64,000 bases of DNA, from positions 52,379 through 116,378 of the forward strand of contig CAMLIL010000002.1 in the NCBI GenBank assembly GCA_946480015.1, given 5' to 3'. A program made the position numbers and the translations under genes. The notes under the pieces are model-generated. The model was not told the origin of the DNA. It ran no database searches and saw only the letters and a program-made list of their open reading frames with translations. The stretch is from an uncultured Oxalobacteraceae bacterium (GTDB taxonomy: Bacteria > Pseudomonadota > Gammaproteobacteria > Burkholderiales > Burkholderiaceae). Positions 16,392 through 25,615 of the stretch are shown here, in pieces (position 1 is the stretch's first letter; each line of letters begins with the position of its first letter).

Positions 16392-19300
16392 ATGAGATTA
16401 ACCCAGGGCAGGCTTGCGCGTCCCCGTATCGTAGCGACGATATTCAGCGCGGTAATGATGGGCCTGGCCCTGCTGTCCTCCCCGGCCGTGGCCGCCGACA
16501 CGATACAGACGCTGGCCACCGGCTACCAGCCGACCATTAACGAGACGGTCGACACCAGTGGCTTCAAGCACCCCGGCATCGGTTTGACCAAGGCCATTCT
16601 GGAAAATATGCGGACCCAGGTATTGGCCCAGAAAGAGCCGTGGAACGCGCATTTCAACGCCATGCTGCTGTCGTCCGCCGCTTCGAAGACCGCCACCTCC
16701 AGCAACCGAAGCAGCGCCGACCCCACCAAGCCGGCAAACTACGCCTTCAACAGCAAGGCCGTCAACTCGCTCTTCATCGCCGACGGCCAAAAGGCCTACA
16801 CCCAGGCCCTTCTGTACTTGGTGACCGGCGACGAGACCTACCGCGGCAACGCGCTGCGCATCCTGCGCATCTGGGCGCAGATGGACCCGGCGCAATACGC
16901 ATACTTCGACGATGCGCACATCCACACCGGCGTGCCGATGTACCGCATGGTGTCGGCCGCCGAAATCCTGCGCTACACGAGCTACCAGACGGCGTCACTG
17001 CAATGGACCGACGAAGACACGGCCAACCTGACCAACAACCTGATCGTCCCGGGCACGGCAACCTTCAATTACAGCAACGACCGCTTCATGAATCAGCACC
17101 TGTACCCGCTCATGGGTTCCATGGCGGGCTACATCTTCTCCGGCAACCGGGCGCGTTACAACGAGGGTGTGGAATGGTTCACCGTTAACAAGACCGCGCA
17201 GGACCAAGGAAAGAATGGCGCCATCAAACGCCTGTTCAGGCTGGTGGACCGGAACGACCTGACCGGCGAAGCGGTCAGCCCGCCCGTGGTGCAGCTCGTT
17301 GAGATGGGCCGCGACCAGGCCCACAGCGCTGGCGACCTCACCAATGTGGAAGTCCTGGCGCGCTTCCTGATGGCGCAGGGCACCAAGGTCGACCCCGTGG
17401 CGGGCACCGCGTCCACCGCCGCCAACGCGGTCGGGCCGTACGAATTCCTGAGCGACCGCATCCTCGACACCGCTGATTACTTCGGCCGCTACATGCTGGG
17501 CTACGACACGCCTTGGGTGCCCACCGCCGCCTATGCCGATGCGGACGGCACGCCCAACATTGTGTACAAGGTGCTTGCCAGCGGTTACCGCGGCCGCCTG
17601 ACCATGAATACCTGGGGATCGTATTACTACTACAAATACACGCGCGGCATTAACATGGACCAGCGCGCGCCCTATTTCACCGAGGCGTATCGGCGCCGAA
17701 ATTACTACAACTGGGACAGCGCCGACGGCGGCGGCGAATACTGGCTCTACATGCCGGCGGCAGCGGCAGCCGAAGGGGCGCAATTGCTGGTCAGGCCTAT
17801 CGTTGAGCCACTGCGCGAGATCGAGGACCGCTTCACCTCGCTCGACGGCAATGCCCAGGCGATACGCGAAGCCACCATCGGCTATGCACGCGTCACCGCC
17901 ACTAGCGCGGGAAGCAGGATCGCGCTGACCAGCTACGGCAACTCCAGCAAGAATATTGCCTTCCGGGTCAGGACAAATGGGGTCGCCACCCTCGAAGCCT
18001 TCGACGACAGCATCGCCCTGCCCGACACCAAGGGACAGTGGCGCTACGTGACCTATGCGCTCAACGCCTACCAATGGATGGGCGACATGTTCTACATCAC
18101 CGTCAAGGGCGCGGGCACCACCGTGGACCTGGACCACATCAATCTGCAGCCCGGGACCGCGCTGACGGCTCCCGTCTTCACCGAGGGCGAAGCGGACCTG
18201 AACCTGTACAGCTATGCGGGCTCCACGAGCACGCTCAACCGCAGCTTCGCCGCCACCGACGCCAACTCGGGCGAGGTCGTCACCTACCAGATCGACAACA
18301 TGCCGGCCGGCGCAACATTTAGCACTAGCACCGGGGCATTCTCTTGGCGGCCGACCCAGGCCGGCACCTACAGCTTCGCCATCACCGCCACCGACGGCAC
18401 GACGGTGAACGCCAAGCTGGTAAAGGTGGTCGTGACGGCCGACCGCCCTTCCGCCGTCGCCGCCGCCAACGACGGCTACCAGGTTGGCACCACCTACACC
18501 ACCGCCTCGCGGTCCACCTACAACGCCGCCTACGCCGACGTCATGGCCGCCGTCAGCAGCGCCACTGACGATGCGTTCGCCGCCAAACTTGCCACGCTAG
18601 GCAACGCCGTCGCCGGCCTGCAGCTGCTGACGCCCTTGCTGGACGATGGCAGCATGAATTACGCCAACATGCTGAGCTCGTCCACCTTTGGCACCCAAGT
18701 GCCAAACGCGCTGGACAGCCAGCCTGACACCTTCGTCGTGTACACCCTCGCCCAGAACCTGTCCCATACGCTCGATTTCGGCGCCAACTACCGGGTTTCC
18801 GCCAGCACCTTCCAGCTGCAGGTGCGCGCCAGCTTCCCGACCCGCATTGGCGGGGTCGCGATCTTCGGCTCGAATGACAATGAAACCTGGACCCGCCTGA
18901 CGCCTGAAATGACTTCGGCCATTGAGGACATGCAGACGCTGGAGGTGCAGGACGACCTCAAGGATGACAGATTCCGCTTCATTAAGATCCAGATGGTCAA
19001 GCCCAGCAGCAACATGCTCGAACTGTCTGAATTCAGGATCATCGGCGCGCGCCACGAGGCGGTCAACCTGTTGCTGGCTGTTTCGATCAGCTCGGACCAA
19101 AGTGTGAAGAAGCGCATCGTGCCAGGCAATATCGTGAAGGTGAGCTTCACCTCATCCGCCCCGATCAACAATGTCCGTCTCGCCCTGCAGGGCCAGGCCG
19201 TCGCCGTGACCACGGCCGACAACCTGAACTGGACGGCCACCTGGGTCGCGCCGGCCACGCCGGACACCGCCCCAGTCAAACTGGTGCTCAATTACAAGAC

Positions 19301-21302
19301 GGCTGCGGGCATCGACGCCGATACCACCTACTTCACCACCGACGGCAGCACCCTGTTCATCTCGGACCAGACCAATTACATCGCCAACCTGATGGACATC
19401 ACGGCATTGACCGATTCCAGCGGCAGGAATGCGGCCGACCTGAAAACGACGGCGAACTTGCTGGTCGACAGCAACATTGGCTCGTTTACCGACTTCCGCC
19501 TCAATGGCAGCGGCGCCGGCGCCTATCTGATGTTCGACTTCAAGGAGGACGGCAGCGCCACGCTGTCGCGCGTGGAACTGCTCGCCCGTCAGGACCAGTC
19601 CGGCCGCATTGCCGGCACCGTGGTGCAGGGCTCCAACGACAACGCCAGCTGGACCACCATCTCGGGGGCCGCAGCGTCGTCGCCCGATTGGCAGCAACTG
19701 CCCATCGATAACGCCCAGCCTTACCGCTACATTCGGGTCTACAACGGCGGCACCTGGTTCGGCAACATGGCCGAGCTGCGGGTACATGGCGTGGCCCAGG
19801 CCAACCGCATCGCGGCAGTATCGATCAGTTCGCCGCAGGCGCTGCGCAACCGCATCGCAGCGGGCAACACCGTCAAGCTGAGCTTCACGGCGAAGGAAGC
19901 GGTGACCAATGTTAACGTGACAATCCAGGGACAGGCAGCCACCGTGTCCACCGCGGACAATATCAGCTTCACTGCCTCCGCCACCATGCCCCAGGGCGCG
20001 GCGCTGGGCGCCGTGACCTTCGTGCTCAATTACCAGTTGCAGAGCGGCATGACCGGCACCCCCATCACCGCCACCACCGACAGCAGCACCCTGTACGTAG
20101 CCGATGAATCCGATGTGATCAAGAATCTTCCTGCGATCGCCACGCTGATCGATTCGACCGTCAACCGGACCGCGGCGGTCACGCTGGCGTCGGTGAACAG
20201 CCTGTTCGACTCGTCCACCAGCATCTCGGATTTCCGCACGGGCACGAACAACTCAGGGAGCGGCGCCTACATCACGTTCGACATGAAAGAGGACGGCTAT
20301 GCCGCGCTGTCACGGGTCACCCTGCTCGCCCGCCAGGATCAATACTCCACCCGCATTGCCGGCGCCGTGGTGCAGGGTTCCAACGACAACGCCAGCTGGA
20401 CCACCCTGTCGGGTTCCGCCGTCTCGACGCCCGAGTGGCAGCAGCTGGCGATCAATAACACCCAGCCTTATCGCTACATCCGGGTCTACAATGGCGGCAA
20501 TTGGTTCGGCAACATGGCCGAGCTGCGCTTGCACGGCGTGGCGCAGACCAACAAGTCTGCGGCAGTATCGATCAGCTCGACACAGTCGCTGCGCAACCGC
20601 ATCGGAGCGGGCAGCACCGTCAACCTGAGCTTCACGGCGAAGGAAGCGGTGACCGATGTCAGCGCCACGATCCAGGGCCAGGCAGCCACCGTGAGCACGT
20701 CGGACAACATCAGCTTCACCGCCACCGCCACCCTGCCCAAGGGTGTGGCGCCTGGCGCGGTGACCTTCGTCCTCAATTACAAGCTGCAGAGCGGCATGAG
20801 CGGCGCCCCCGTCACCGCCACCACCGACGGCAGCACGCTGTACCTGGCCGATGAATCCGATGTGATCGGTAATATTCCTGCGATCGCCACGCTGATCGAT
20901 TCCACCGTCAACCGCAGCGCGACGGACACGCTGGCGCAGGTGAACAAGCTGTTCGACGGGACCGCCAGCATCTCGGATTTCCGCACCGGCAGCAACAATT
21001 CAGGCAGCGGCGCCTACATCACGTTCGACTTCAAGACCGGCAACCAGGCCGTTCTCACCAAGGTGGAACTGGCTGCGCGGCAGGACAACTACTACACGCG
21101 CGCCAGCGGTGTGGTGATCCAGGGATCGAACGACAATGCGAGCTGGACGACTTTGACCGCGCCTGCGGCAGCGACACCGGAATGGCAAGCCCTGTCGGTC
21201 AGCAGTAGCCTGTCCTACCGCTACATTCGGATTTACAACGCTGCCGCCTGGTTTGGCAATCTGGCTGAAGTGCGCTTCCATGGCGTGGTCCGGCCCAACT
21301 GA
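16392..21302 (+). CDS. Secreted multidomain alginate lyase family protein
   Basis: 1636 aa from the ATG at 16392; an upstream in-frame start would bury the signal peptide. A Sec signal (IVATIFSAVMMGLALLSS, cut after AVA near 35) leads to an alpha/alpha-barrel alginate-lyase-family domain at about 50-470, with YAFNSKAVNSLFIADGQKAY, HIHTGVPMYRM and NRFMNQHLYPLMGSM containing Asn/His/Tyr typical of the catalytic cleft. A putative Ig-like (He_PIG) module lies at about 595-684 and an F5/8C-like module at 750-890. From 896 three long repeats, each with an Ig-like half and an F5/8C-like half, reach the end. It probably depolymerises uronate-rich polysaccharide outside the cell. The exact substrate cannot be told. 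Confidence 0.85.
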   Translation: MRLTQGRLARPRIVATIFSAVMMGLALLSSPAVAADTIQTLATGYQPTINETVDTSGFKHPGIGLTKAILENMRTQVLAQKEPWNAHFNAMLLSSAASKTATSSNRSSADPTKPANYAFNSKAVNSLFIADGQKAYTQALLYLVTGDETYRGNALRILRIWAQMDPAQYAYFDDAHIHTGVPMYRMVSAAEILRYTSYQTASLQWTDEDTANLTNNLIVPGTATFNYSNDRFMNQHLYPLMGSMAGYIFSGNRARYNEGVEWFTVNKTAQDQGKNGAIKRLFRLVDRNDLTGEAVSPPVVQLVEMGRDQAHSAGDLTNVEVLARFLMAQGTKVDPVAGTASTAANAVGPYEFLSDRILDTADYFGRYMLGYDTPWVPTAAYADADGTPNIVYKVLASGYRGRLTMNTWGSYYYYKYTRGINMDQRAPYFTEAYRRRNYYNWDSADGGGEYWLYMPAAAAAEGAQLLVRPIVEPLREIEDRFTSLDGNAQAIREATIGYARVTATSAGSRIALTSYGNSSKNIAFRVRTNGVATLEAFDDSIALPDTKGQWRYVTYALNAYQWMGDMFYITVKGAGTTVDLDHINLQPGTALTAPVFTEGEADLNLYSYAGSTSTLNRSFAATDANSGEVVTYQIDNMPAGATFSTSTGAFSWRPTQAGTYSFAITATDGTTVNAKLVKVVVTADRPSAVAAANDGYQVGTTYTTASRSTYNAAYADVMAAVSSATDDAFAAKLATLGNAVAGLQLLTPLLDDGSMNYANMLSSSTFGTQVPNALDSQPDTFVVYTLAQNLSHTLDFGANYRVSASTFQLQVRASFPTRIGGVAIFGSNDNETWTRLTPEMTSAIEDMQTLEVQDDLKDDRFRFIKIQMVKPSSNMLELSEFRIIGARHEAVNLLLAVSISSDQSVKKRIVPGNIVKVSFTSSAPINNVRLALQGQAVAVTTADNLNWTATWVAPATPDTAPVKLVLNYKTAAGIDADTTYFTTDGSTLFISDQTNYIANLMDITALTDSSGRNAADLKTTANLLVDSNIGSFTDFRLNGSGAGAYLMFDFKEDGSATLSRVELLARQDQSGRIAGTVVQGSNDNASWTTISGAAASSPDWQQLPIDNAQPYRYIRVYNGGTWFGNMAELRVHGVAQANRIAAVSISSPQALRNRIAAGNTVKLSFTAKEAVTNVNVTIQGQAATVSTADNISFTASATMPQGAALGAVTFVLNYQLQSGMTGTPITATTDSSTLYVADESDVIKNLPAIATLIDSTVNRTAAVTLASVNSLFDSSTSISDFRTGTNNSGSGAYITFDMKEDGYAALSRVTLLARQDQYSTRIAGAVVQGSNDNASWTTLSGSAVSTPEWQQLAINNTQPYRYIRVYNGGNWFGNMAELRLHGVAQTNKSAAVSISSTQSLRNRIGAGSTVNLSFTAKEAVTDVSATIQGQAATVSTSDNISFTATATLPKGVAPGAVTFVLNYKLQSGMSGAPVTATTDGSTLYLADESDVIGNIPAIATLIDSTVNRSATDTLAQVNKLFDGTASISDFRTGSNNSGSGAYITFDFKTGNQAVLTKVELAARQDNYYTRASGVVIQGSNDNASWTTLTAPAAATPEWQALSVSSSLSYRYIRIYNAAAWFGNLAEVRFHGVVRPN
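19077..21290 (+). repeat. Three tandem repeats of 246-249 codons in the lyase gene
   Basis: Units begin at 19077, 19815 and 20562, each starting AVSISS and ending in a segment like YRYIRVYNGGTWFGNMAELR. The second and third are nearly identical over long stretches (for example DESDVI, IATLIDSTVNR, SISDFRTG), while the first is more diverged. Each encodes an Ig-like half followed by a discoidin (F5/8C)-like half that probably binds carbohydrate. Confidence 0.85.
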
Positions 21303-21422
21303 GTGCAGCGCCGCGCCCATGAAGATGCTAGACTTTTTCATGGGCTGCATCAAGTCAAGCCAATGTGTCCAGCCCGGATACGTAATATCTGAGGTCTCCA
21401 CACGTAGCGGTGACCTATCGAA

Positions 21423-22076
21423 TCAGCCGGTCCGTAACTTGCCGGCATTTACCGCCAGCTGAGCGTCGAAGGCGCGCTTATAGGCGGGCCGCGCTTCGCC
21501 ACGGGCGACATAGGCGGCAAGGTTCGCATATTCGTTCAGGATGCCAGATGGTTTCAACCTGAGCAGCACCGACACCATCAGCAGGTCGCCCGCACTGAAC
21601 GGACCATCGAGCCATTCGGCATCGCCAAGGCGACTGGAAAGTTGCTCCAGCCGGACGCGCACGCGATCCGCGACCAAAGGCAGGCGCTCCTCATACCAGG
21701 GCTTGTCGCCCTCCAGCAGCCTGGCGGTTCCGAGTTCAAGAATCGGCGGTTCCACCGTGTTAAGCGCGGCAAACATCCATGTGATGGCGCGCGCGCGGGC
21801 ATTGGCACCGTCCGGCAGCAGGCCCGCATGGCGCTCGGCGATATGGAACACGATCGCCCCTGTCTCGAACACAGCGAGACCGTCTTCCTCGTAAGTGGGA
21901 ATCTGGCCGAAAGGATGAAGCGCCAGATGCGCCGGCTCCTTCAATGCACGGAATGAAACAAGGCGAACCTCGTAGGGCTGCCCCACCTCTTCCAGCGCCC
22001 AGCGCACGCGGGTGTCCCGCGCCAGGCCCTTGCCACCATCGGGGGACCGTTCAAAGGCGGTAATCGTGATTGTCAT
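21423..22076 (-). CDS. Glutathione S-transferase family protein
   Basis: 217 aa, usual GST length. The N-terminal thioredoxin-like domain has GKGLARDTRVRWALEEVGQPYE, the cis-Pro region FGQIPTYEEDGLAVFETGAI with the Glu-Thr/Ser glutathione contact, and the C-terminal helical domain ends near 205. It would conjugate or reduce electrophiles with glutathione in the cytoplasm. It is convergent with the lyase gene and 50 bp from the histidine kinase gene on the same strand. The substrate is unknown. Confidence 0.9.
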   Translation of the reverse strand: MTITITAFERSPDGGKGLARDTRVRWALEEVGQPYEVRLVSFRALKEPAHLALHPFGQIPTYEEDGLAVFETGAIVFHIAERHAGLLPDGANARARAITWMFAALNTVEPPILELGTARLLEGDKPWYEERLPLVADRVRVRLEQLSSRLGDAEWLDGPFSAGDLLMVSVLLRLKPSGILNEYANLAAYVARGEARPAYKRAFDAQLAVNAGKLRTG

Positions 22077-22125
22077 CGTGAGCCCTCCCCGGGCTACCGT
22101 ATCTCATGGAACAAGGAATTGGACT

Positions 22126-24408
22126 TCACGCGCGTCCTTGCTCCAGCAGGGACAGCAACTCTTCAGTACTTACCGGCTTTACCAGATGATAATCGAATCC
22201 GGCAGCCTCAGACTGTTGCCTGTCGTGCGGCTGGCCGTAGCCGGAAACGGCAATCAACTGTGAATGCGCTACCGCCGGCATTGTTCTCAGGCTGGCCGCC
22301 AGCTCCCTGCCGTCCATGTCGGGCAGACCGATGTCGAGCAGACAAACATCCGGCGCGGTCGCCTGCGCCGTGCAAATGGCATCGCCTCCGGTGTGCGCAA
22401 GCACCACCTGGTGGCCGGCCATCTCCAGCAACATCTCGAGCATTTTTGCTGCGTCGACGTTGTCATCGACGATCAGCACGCGCAGGCTCCGGCCTGCCGG
22501 TGACTGCGCATCGCCAGAAGCCGCATCGTCCGTGCGCGCCTCGGCCACGTCCCGCAGCGGCAAACGTACGGCAAATGTACTGCCCAGACCCGGACCGGGG
22601 CTGTCGGCGCTGACCGACCCACCGTGGGCAAGCACCAGGCTTCTGACGAGCGCCAGGCCGACGCCCAAGCCGCCCTGGGACCAGTTCGAGGACCGCTCCC
22701 CCTGAACAAACAGCTGAAACACCTTGTCGACCAGCTCGGGCGCCATGCCGACCCCGTTATCGGACACCTTCAGCTCGACTTCGCCTGCTGCGAGACGAAG
22801 CTGCACGTCCAGCCTGCCGCCGGCAGGCGTATATTTCGCGGCATTGGTCAGGATATTGGCCACCACCTGGACAAGACGCTTGTAATCGCCCCCTATCCAA
22901 GCCGGCTGGTCCGCCATGTTGACGCAAACCTCGTGCGACATGCTGCTGACCAGGGGCGCCACCTGCTCCATCGCGGCCGTCAGAACATCCCGAAGATCCA
23001 GCGGGTCATGGGCCAATTCAATGAGCCCGCGCGTCACCCGCGCCACATCGAGCAAGTCATCGAGCAGCGCGGCCAGATGTCCGGCTTGCCGCGCGACGAT
23101 GGCAGCCGTTTCCTTCACGCGTTGCGGATTTGATGCGGTCAATTTCAGCGACTCGGCGGCTGCGGAAATCGGGGCAAGCGGATTGCGCAGCTCATGCGAC
23201 AGCATCGCCAGAAACTCGTCTTTGGCTTGATTCATGTGCGTCATCTCGGTGAGCAAGGCTTCGCGCTCGCGATGGGCCTGCTCAAGACGAAGCCGGTCCG
23301 TCGAATCGCGCGTGAAGCACCGCGTATAGCGCAACTTGCCGTCGACAAAGCAGCCGTTCGAATAAATCAGCACATGCTTGACGGAGCCGTCCTTGCAGCG
23401 CAGCCGTGCCGGCTGATCGTAAAAAATTTCCCCCGTTTCCAGCCTCGCCAGCATGCTTTCTATGACGGGCTGATCGATGTGAAACTCCGCGACGTGGTGC
23501 CCGACATATTCTTCCCAGCGATAGCCCAGCATTGCCAACTCAGCCTTGTTCGCCCAGAGTATCGTGCCGTCGCTGCCGAGGCGCTGCAGCCCTTCGGCAG
23601 CATTGTTGACAAAATCGGCCAATTCCTGTTCCCGGTGGCGCAAGGTCTGGACCGCTTCCTGCGCACGGGTCAATTCCCCCTGAAGCGCCCGATTGCGCTG
23701 CTCCATTTCGACCACGCGCATGTGCAGGTCGAGCGATGGCGGCGATGACGGCGCATGGACCGCCTGGGAACACGCATGATCGTGCTCGCGGCATACCTGC
23801 TGGAATTTCGCCAACAGATCGACCGACGAAAACACGCTCCAGGGATACGCACAAAACAGGGAAAATTCATGTCCTCTGCCGTGCAGACCGTTCCATAATT
23901 GTTCAAGCCGGATCGCAGCATCATACAAGCCTTGCGCGCAAAGAATTGCGACCATCTCACCGAAGGCATGAACTGACCCGCTGCTCACGCAGGCGTCGCG
24001 AACAATCTTGCCGACGATGTTGTTGAAACGGTCCTCATCAGGCCAGCCGTTCACCATGAACTGCGCGAGTACCGCTTCGGCTTCAAAGACAATAAGCTCG
24101 CCGGGAAACCATGGCGACTGGTTGGCCTGGCTACCGAGCCCGGCCAGAATGCGGCGCAGGATACTGATGTGGTCCGCCGTTGCAATAACGATGGAAATAC
24201 CGCCCGAGCGCAAGGCAACGTCGAGGAAATCGGCGACTTCCTCCAGCATTGATTCATCGTGATCGTAAAAGCGGACGACATGGCGCTCCTTACCGGAAGC
24301 GTTGGCGGGCAATGCGATATCCAAAATTCTCCCCGGCAAAAATCTAAAGTGCCAGTGCCCTGGCATCAGGTCCCTGCCGCTGTGTCGCCGCGCCGCCAAA
24401 GGACGCAT
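22126..24408 (-). CDS. MEDS-PAS hybrid sensor histidine kinase with receiver domain
   Basis: 760 aa, no membrane segment, so a cytoplasmic sensor. An MEDS (DcmR-type) domain at about 40-210 begins HVVRFYDHDESMLEEVADFL. A short coiled coil (230-270) leads to a PAS domain (275-390), HisKA with phospho-acceptor in FLAMLSHELRNPLAPIS, and HATPase with N-box and GLGVGLALVRSLV. A C-terminal receiver has its acceptor Asp in LLDIGLPDMDG. MEDS domains are thought to bind hydrocarbon-derived ligands. The kinase could phosphorylate its own receiver and pass the signal on; no partner regulator lies nearby. Confidence 0.92.
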   Translation of the reverse strand: MRPLAARRHSGRDLMPGHWHFRFLPGRILDIALPANASGKERHVVRFYDHDESMLEEVADFLDVALRSGGISIVIATADHISILRRILAGLGSQANQSPWFPGELIVFEAEAVLAQFMVNGWPDEDRFNNIVGKIVRDACVSSGSVHAFGEMVAILCAQGLYDAAIRLEQLWNGLHGRGHEFSLFCAYPWSVFSSVDLLAKFQQVCREHDHACSQAVHAPSSPPSLDLHMRVVEMEQRNRALQGELTRAQEAVQTLRHREQELADFVNNAAEGLQRLGSDGTILWANKAELAMLGYRWEEYVGHHVAEFHIDQPVIESMLARLETGEIFYDQPARLRCKDGSVKHVLIYSNGCFVDGKLRYTRCFTRDSTDRLRLEQAHREREALLTEMTHMNQAKDEFLAMLSHELRNPLAPISAAAESLKLTASNPQRVKETAAIVARQAGHLAALLDDLLDVARVTRGLIELAHDPLDLRDVLTAAMEQVAPLVSSMSHEVCVNMADQPAWIGGDYKRLVQVVANILTNAAKYTPAGGRLDVQLRLAAGEVELKVSDNGVGMAPELVDKVFQLFVQGERSSNWSQGGLGVGLALVRSLVLAHGGSVSADSPGPGLGSTFAVRLPLRDVAEARTDDAASGDAQSPAGRSLRVLIVDDNVDAAKMLEMLLEMAGHQVVLAHTGGDAICTAQATAPDVCLLDIGLPDMDGRELAASLRTMPAVAHSQLIAVSGYGQPHDRQQSEAAGFDYHLVKPVSTEELLSLLEQGRA

Positions 24409-24661
24409 GCTGTTGTTCAGGAGGCAATGTAGCCTCAGTTTACTCGAACATTGAATTCCTACTCACACCGTTGACGCCACCGCGCCCCCATCTCTCGTCA
24501 CATTGCCGCAACAGCTATTCCGAGTGCACCCTTATCAAAATGGTCGACGAGGGCGGCGTAAGCCTCAAATCCGATATTGTCTCGGCCGGGCTACGCGTGA
24601 ATTTCTAAACCGCGCCAGGTGCGGCGTTCGGCACCCATGCAGGCTTGTTCTCGATTCAAGT
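24409..24661. other. Intergenic, promoter space only
   Basis: No gene, repeat or RNA was recognised between the histidine kinase start and the ArsR operators. It probably holds the kinase promoter. Confidence 0.4.
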
Positions 24662-24726
24662 GCAACTAAATGGTTGCATTCATTCGTGTGGCACTCCATA
24701 CTGACTTGAGCAACCAAATGGTTGCA
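24662..24726. promoter_or_regulatory. Twin ArsR-type operators upstream of the SRPBCC/ArsR pair
   Basis: GCAACTAAATGGTTGCA at 24662-24678 and GCAACCAAATGGTTGCA at 24710-24726 are near-identical imperfect palindromes with GCAAC/GTTGC arms. A weak promoter (TTGCAT at 24674-24679, 17 bp, CATACT at 24697-24702) would lie between them, so binding of the downstream ArsR protein could shut off its own operon. Confidence 0.65.
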
Positions 24727-24758
24727 TCAACCTCCAGCCACCATCCAAGGAGCACACC

Positions 24759-25232
24759 ATGAGTGCCGTACTCAACAGCGATACCGACCGCATCGAACGC
24801 AGCATCGTCATCAACGCGCCGCGCGAGCGCGTCTGGCATGCCCTGTCCAATCCCGAGAAATTCGGCGCCTGGTTTGGCGTCAATCTGGCCGGCCAACAAT
24901 TCCTGCCTGGCCAGCGCACGCGCGGCAACTTCACGATCTGCGGCCATGAGGACGCCTTTTTCGATGTCGTCGTCGATCGCGTAGAACCGCAGCAATTGTT
25001 TTCCTTCCGCTGGCATCCGGGCGCCATCGATACCAGCGTGGACTACAGCAGCGAAACCCCGACCCTCGTGACCTTCACCCTGGACGACACACCAGACAAG
25101 GGCACCCTGCTCAAGGTGGTCGAATCCGGTTTCGACAATGTCCCGCCACACCGCCGCATGGAAGCGTTCCGGATGAACAATGCCGGCTGGGATGCGCAGA
25201 TGGCCAATATTGTGCGCTATGTCAGCGCATAA
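24759..25232 (+). CDS. SRPBCC (AHSA1-like) domain protein
   Basis: 157 aa. The whole length fits the SRPBCC/START hydrophobic-pocket fold: IERSIVINAPRERVWHALSNPEKFGAWFG, then VDRVEPQQLFSFRWHP and the C-terminal helix HRRMEAFRMNNAGWDAQM. Such proteins bind small hydrophobic ligands and are very often co-transcribed with an ArsR regulator, as here with a 14-nt overlap. Twin operators lie upstream. Ligand unknown. Confidence 0.9.
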   Translation: MSAVLNSDTDRIERSIVINAPRERVWHALSNPEKFGAWFGVNLAGQQFLPGQRTRGNFTICGHEDAFFDVVVDRVEPQQLFSFRWHPGAIDTSVDYSSETPTLVTFTLDDTPDKGTLLKVVESGFDNVPPHRRMEAFRMNNAGWDAQMANIVRYVSA

Positions 25233-25557
25233 GCCGCCATCGCCCGACACGCTGGCGGCGATCTTCGCCGCGCTGGGCGATCCCACGCGGCTCAAGCTGA
25301 TCGCCCTGCTGTGCGCCGGCGGCGCCCTGTCGATCGCGCAATTGACGGCCAACACCGACATCAGCCGCCAGGGTGTCACCAAGCACTTGCAGGTGCTGGC
25401 CGACGCCGGCGTCGTGCGCGACCTGAAGCTCGGGCGCGAGCGCCGCTGGCAATTGGAACCCGGCAGTATCGAAGAAGCGAAGCGCTCGCTGGAAGTGATC
25501 GGCAAGCAGTGGGACATGGCATTGGGCAACCTCAAGGCCTTTGTCGAGTCGGAGTGA
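25219..25557 (+). CDS. ArsR family transcriptional regulator
   Basis: 112 aa from the ATG at 25219, inside the end of the SRPBCC gene. It is a winged-helix protein: IFAALGDPTRLKLIALLC, recognition helix ISRQGVTKHLQVLADAGVV, wing RERRWQLEPGSI. No cluster of cysteines marks a metal site, so it belongs to the non-metal ArsR branch typically paired with SRPBCC proteins. It is the natural candidate to bind the two GCAAC-GTTGC palindromes at 24662-24726. Confidence 0.92.
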   Translation: MSAHKPPSPDTLAAIFAALGDPTRLKLIALLCAGGALSIAQLTANTDISRQGVTKHLQVLADAGVVRDLKLGRERRWQLEPGSIEEAKRSLEVIGKQWDMALGNLKAFVESE

Positions 25558-25615
25558 TTCCGCAAGCCGGTTGGGGGCGCTATAATTACCGGTTCCCCTA
25601 GCCAGGATTGCTGCC

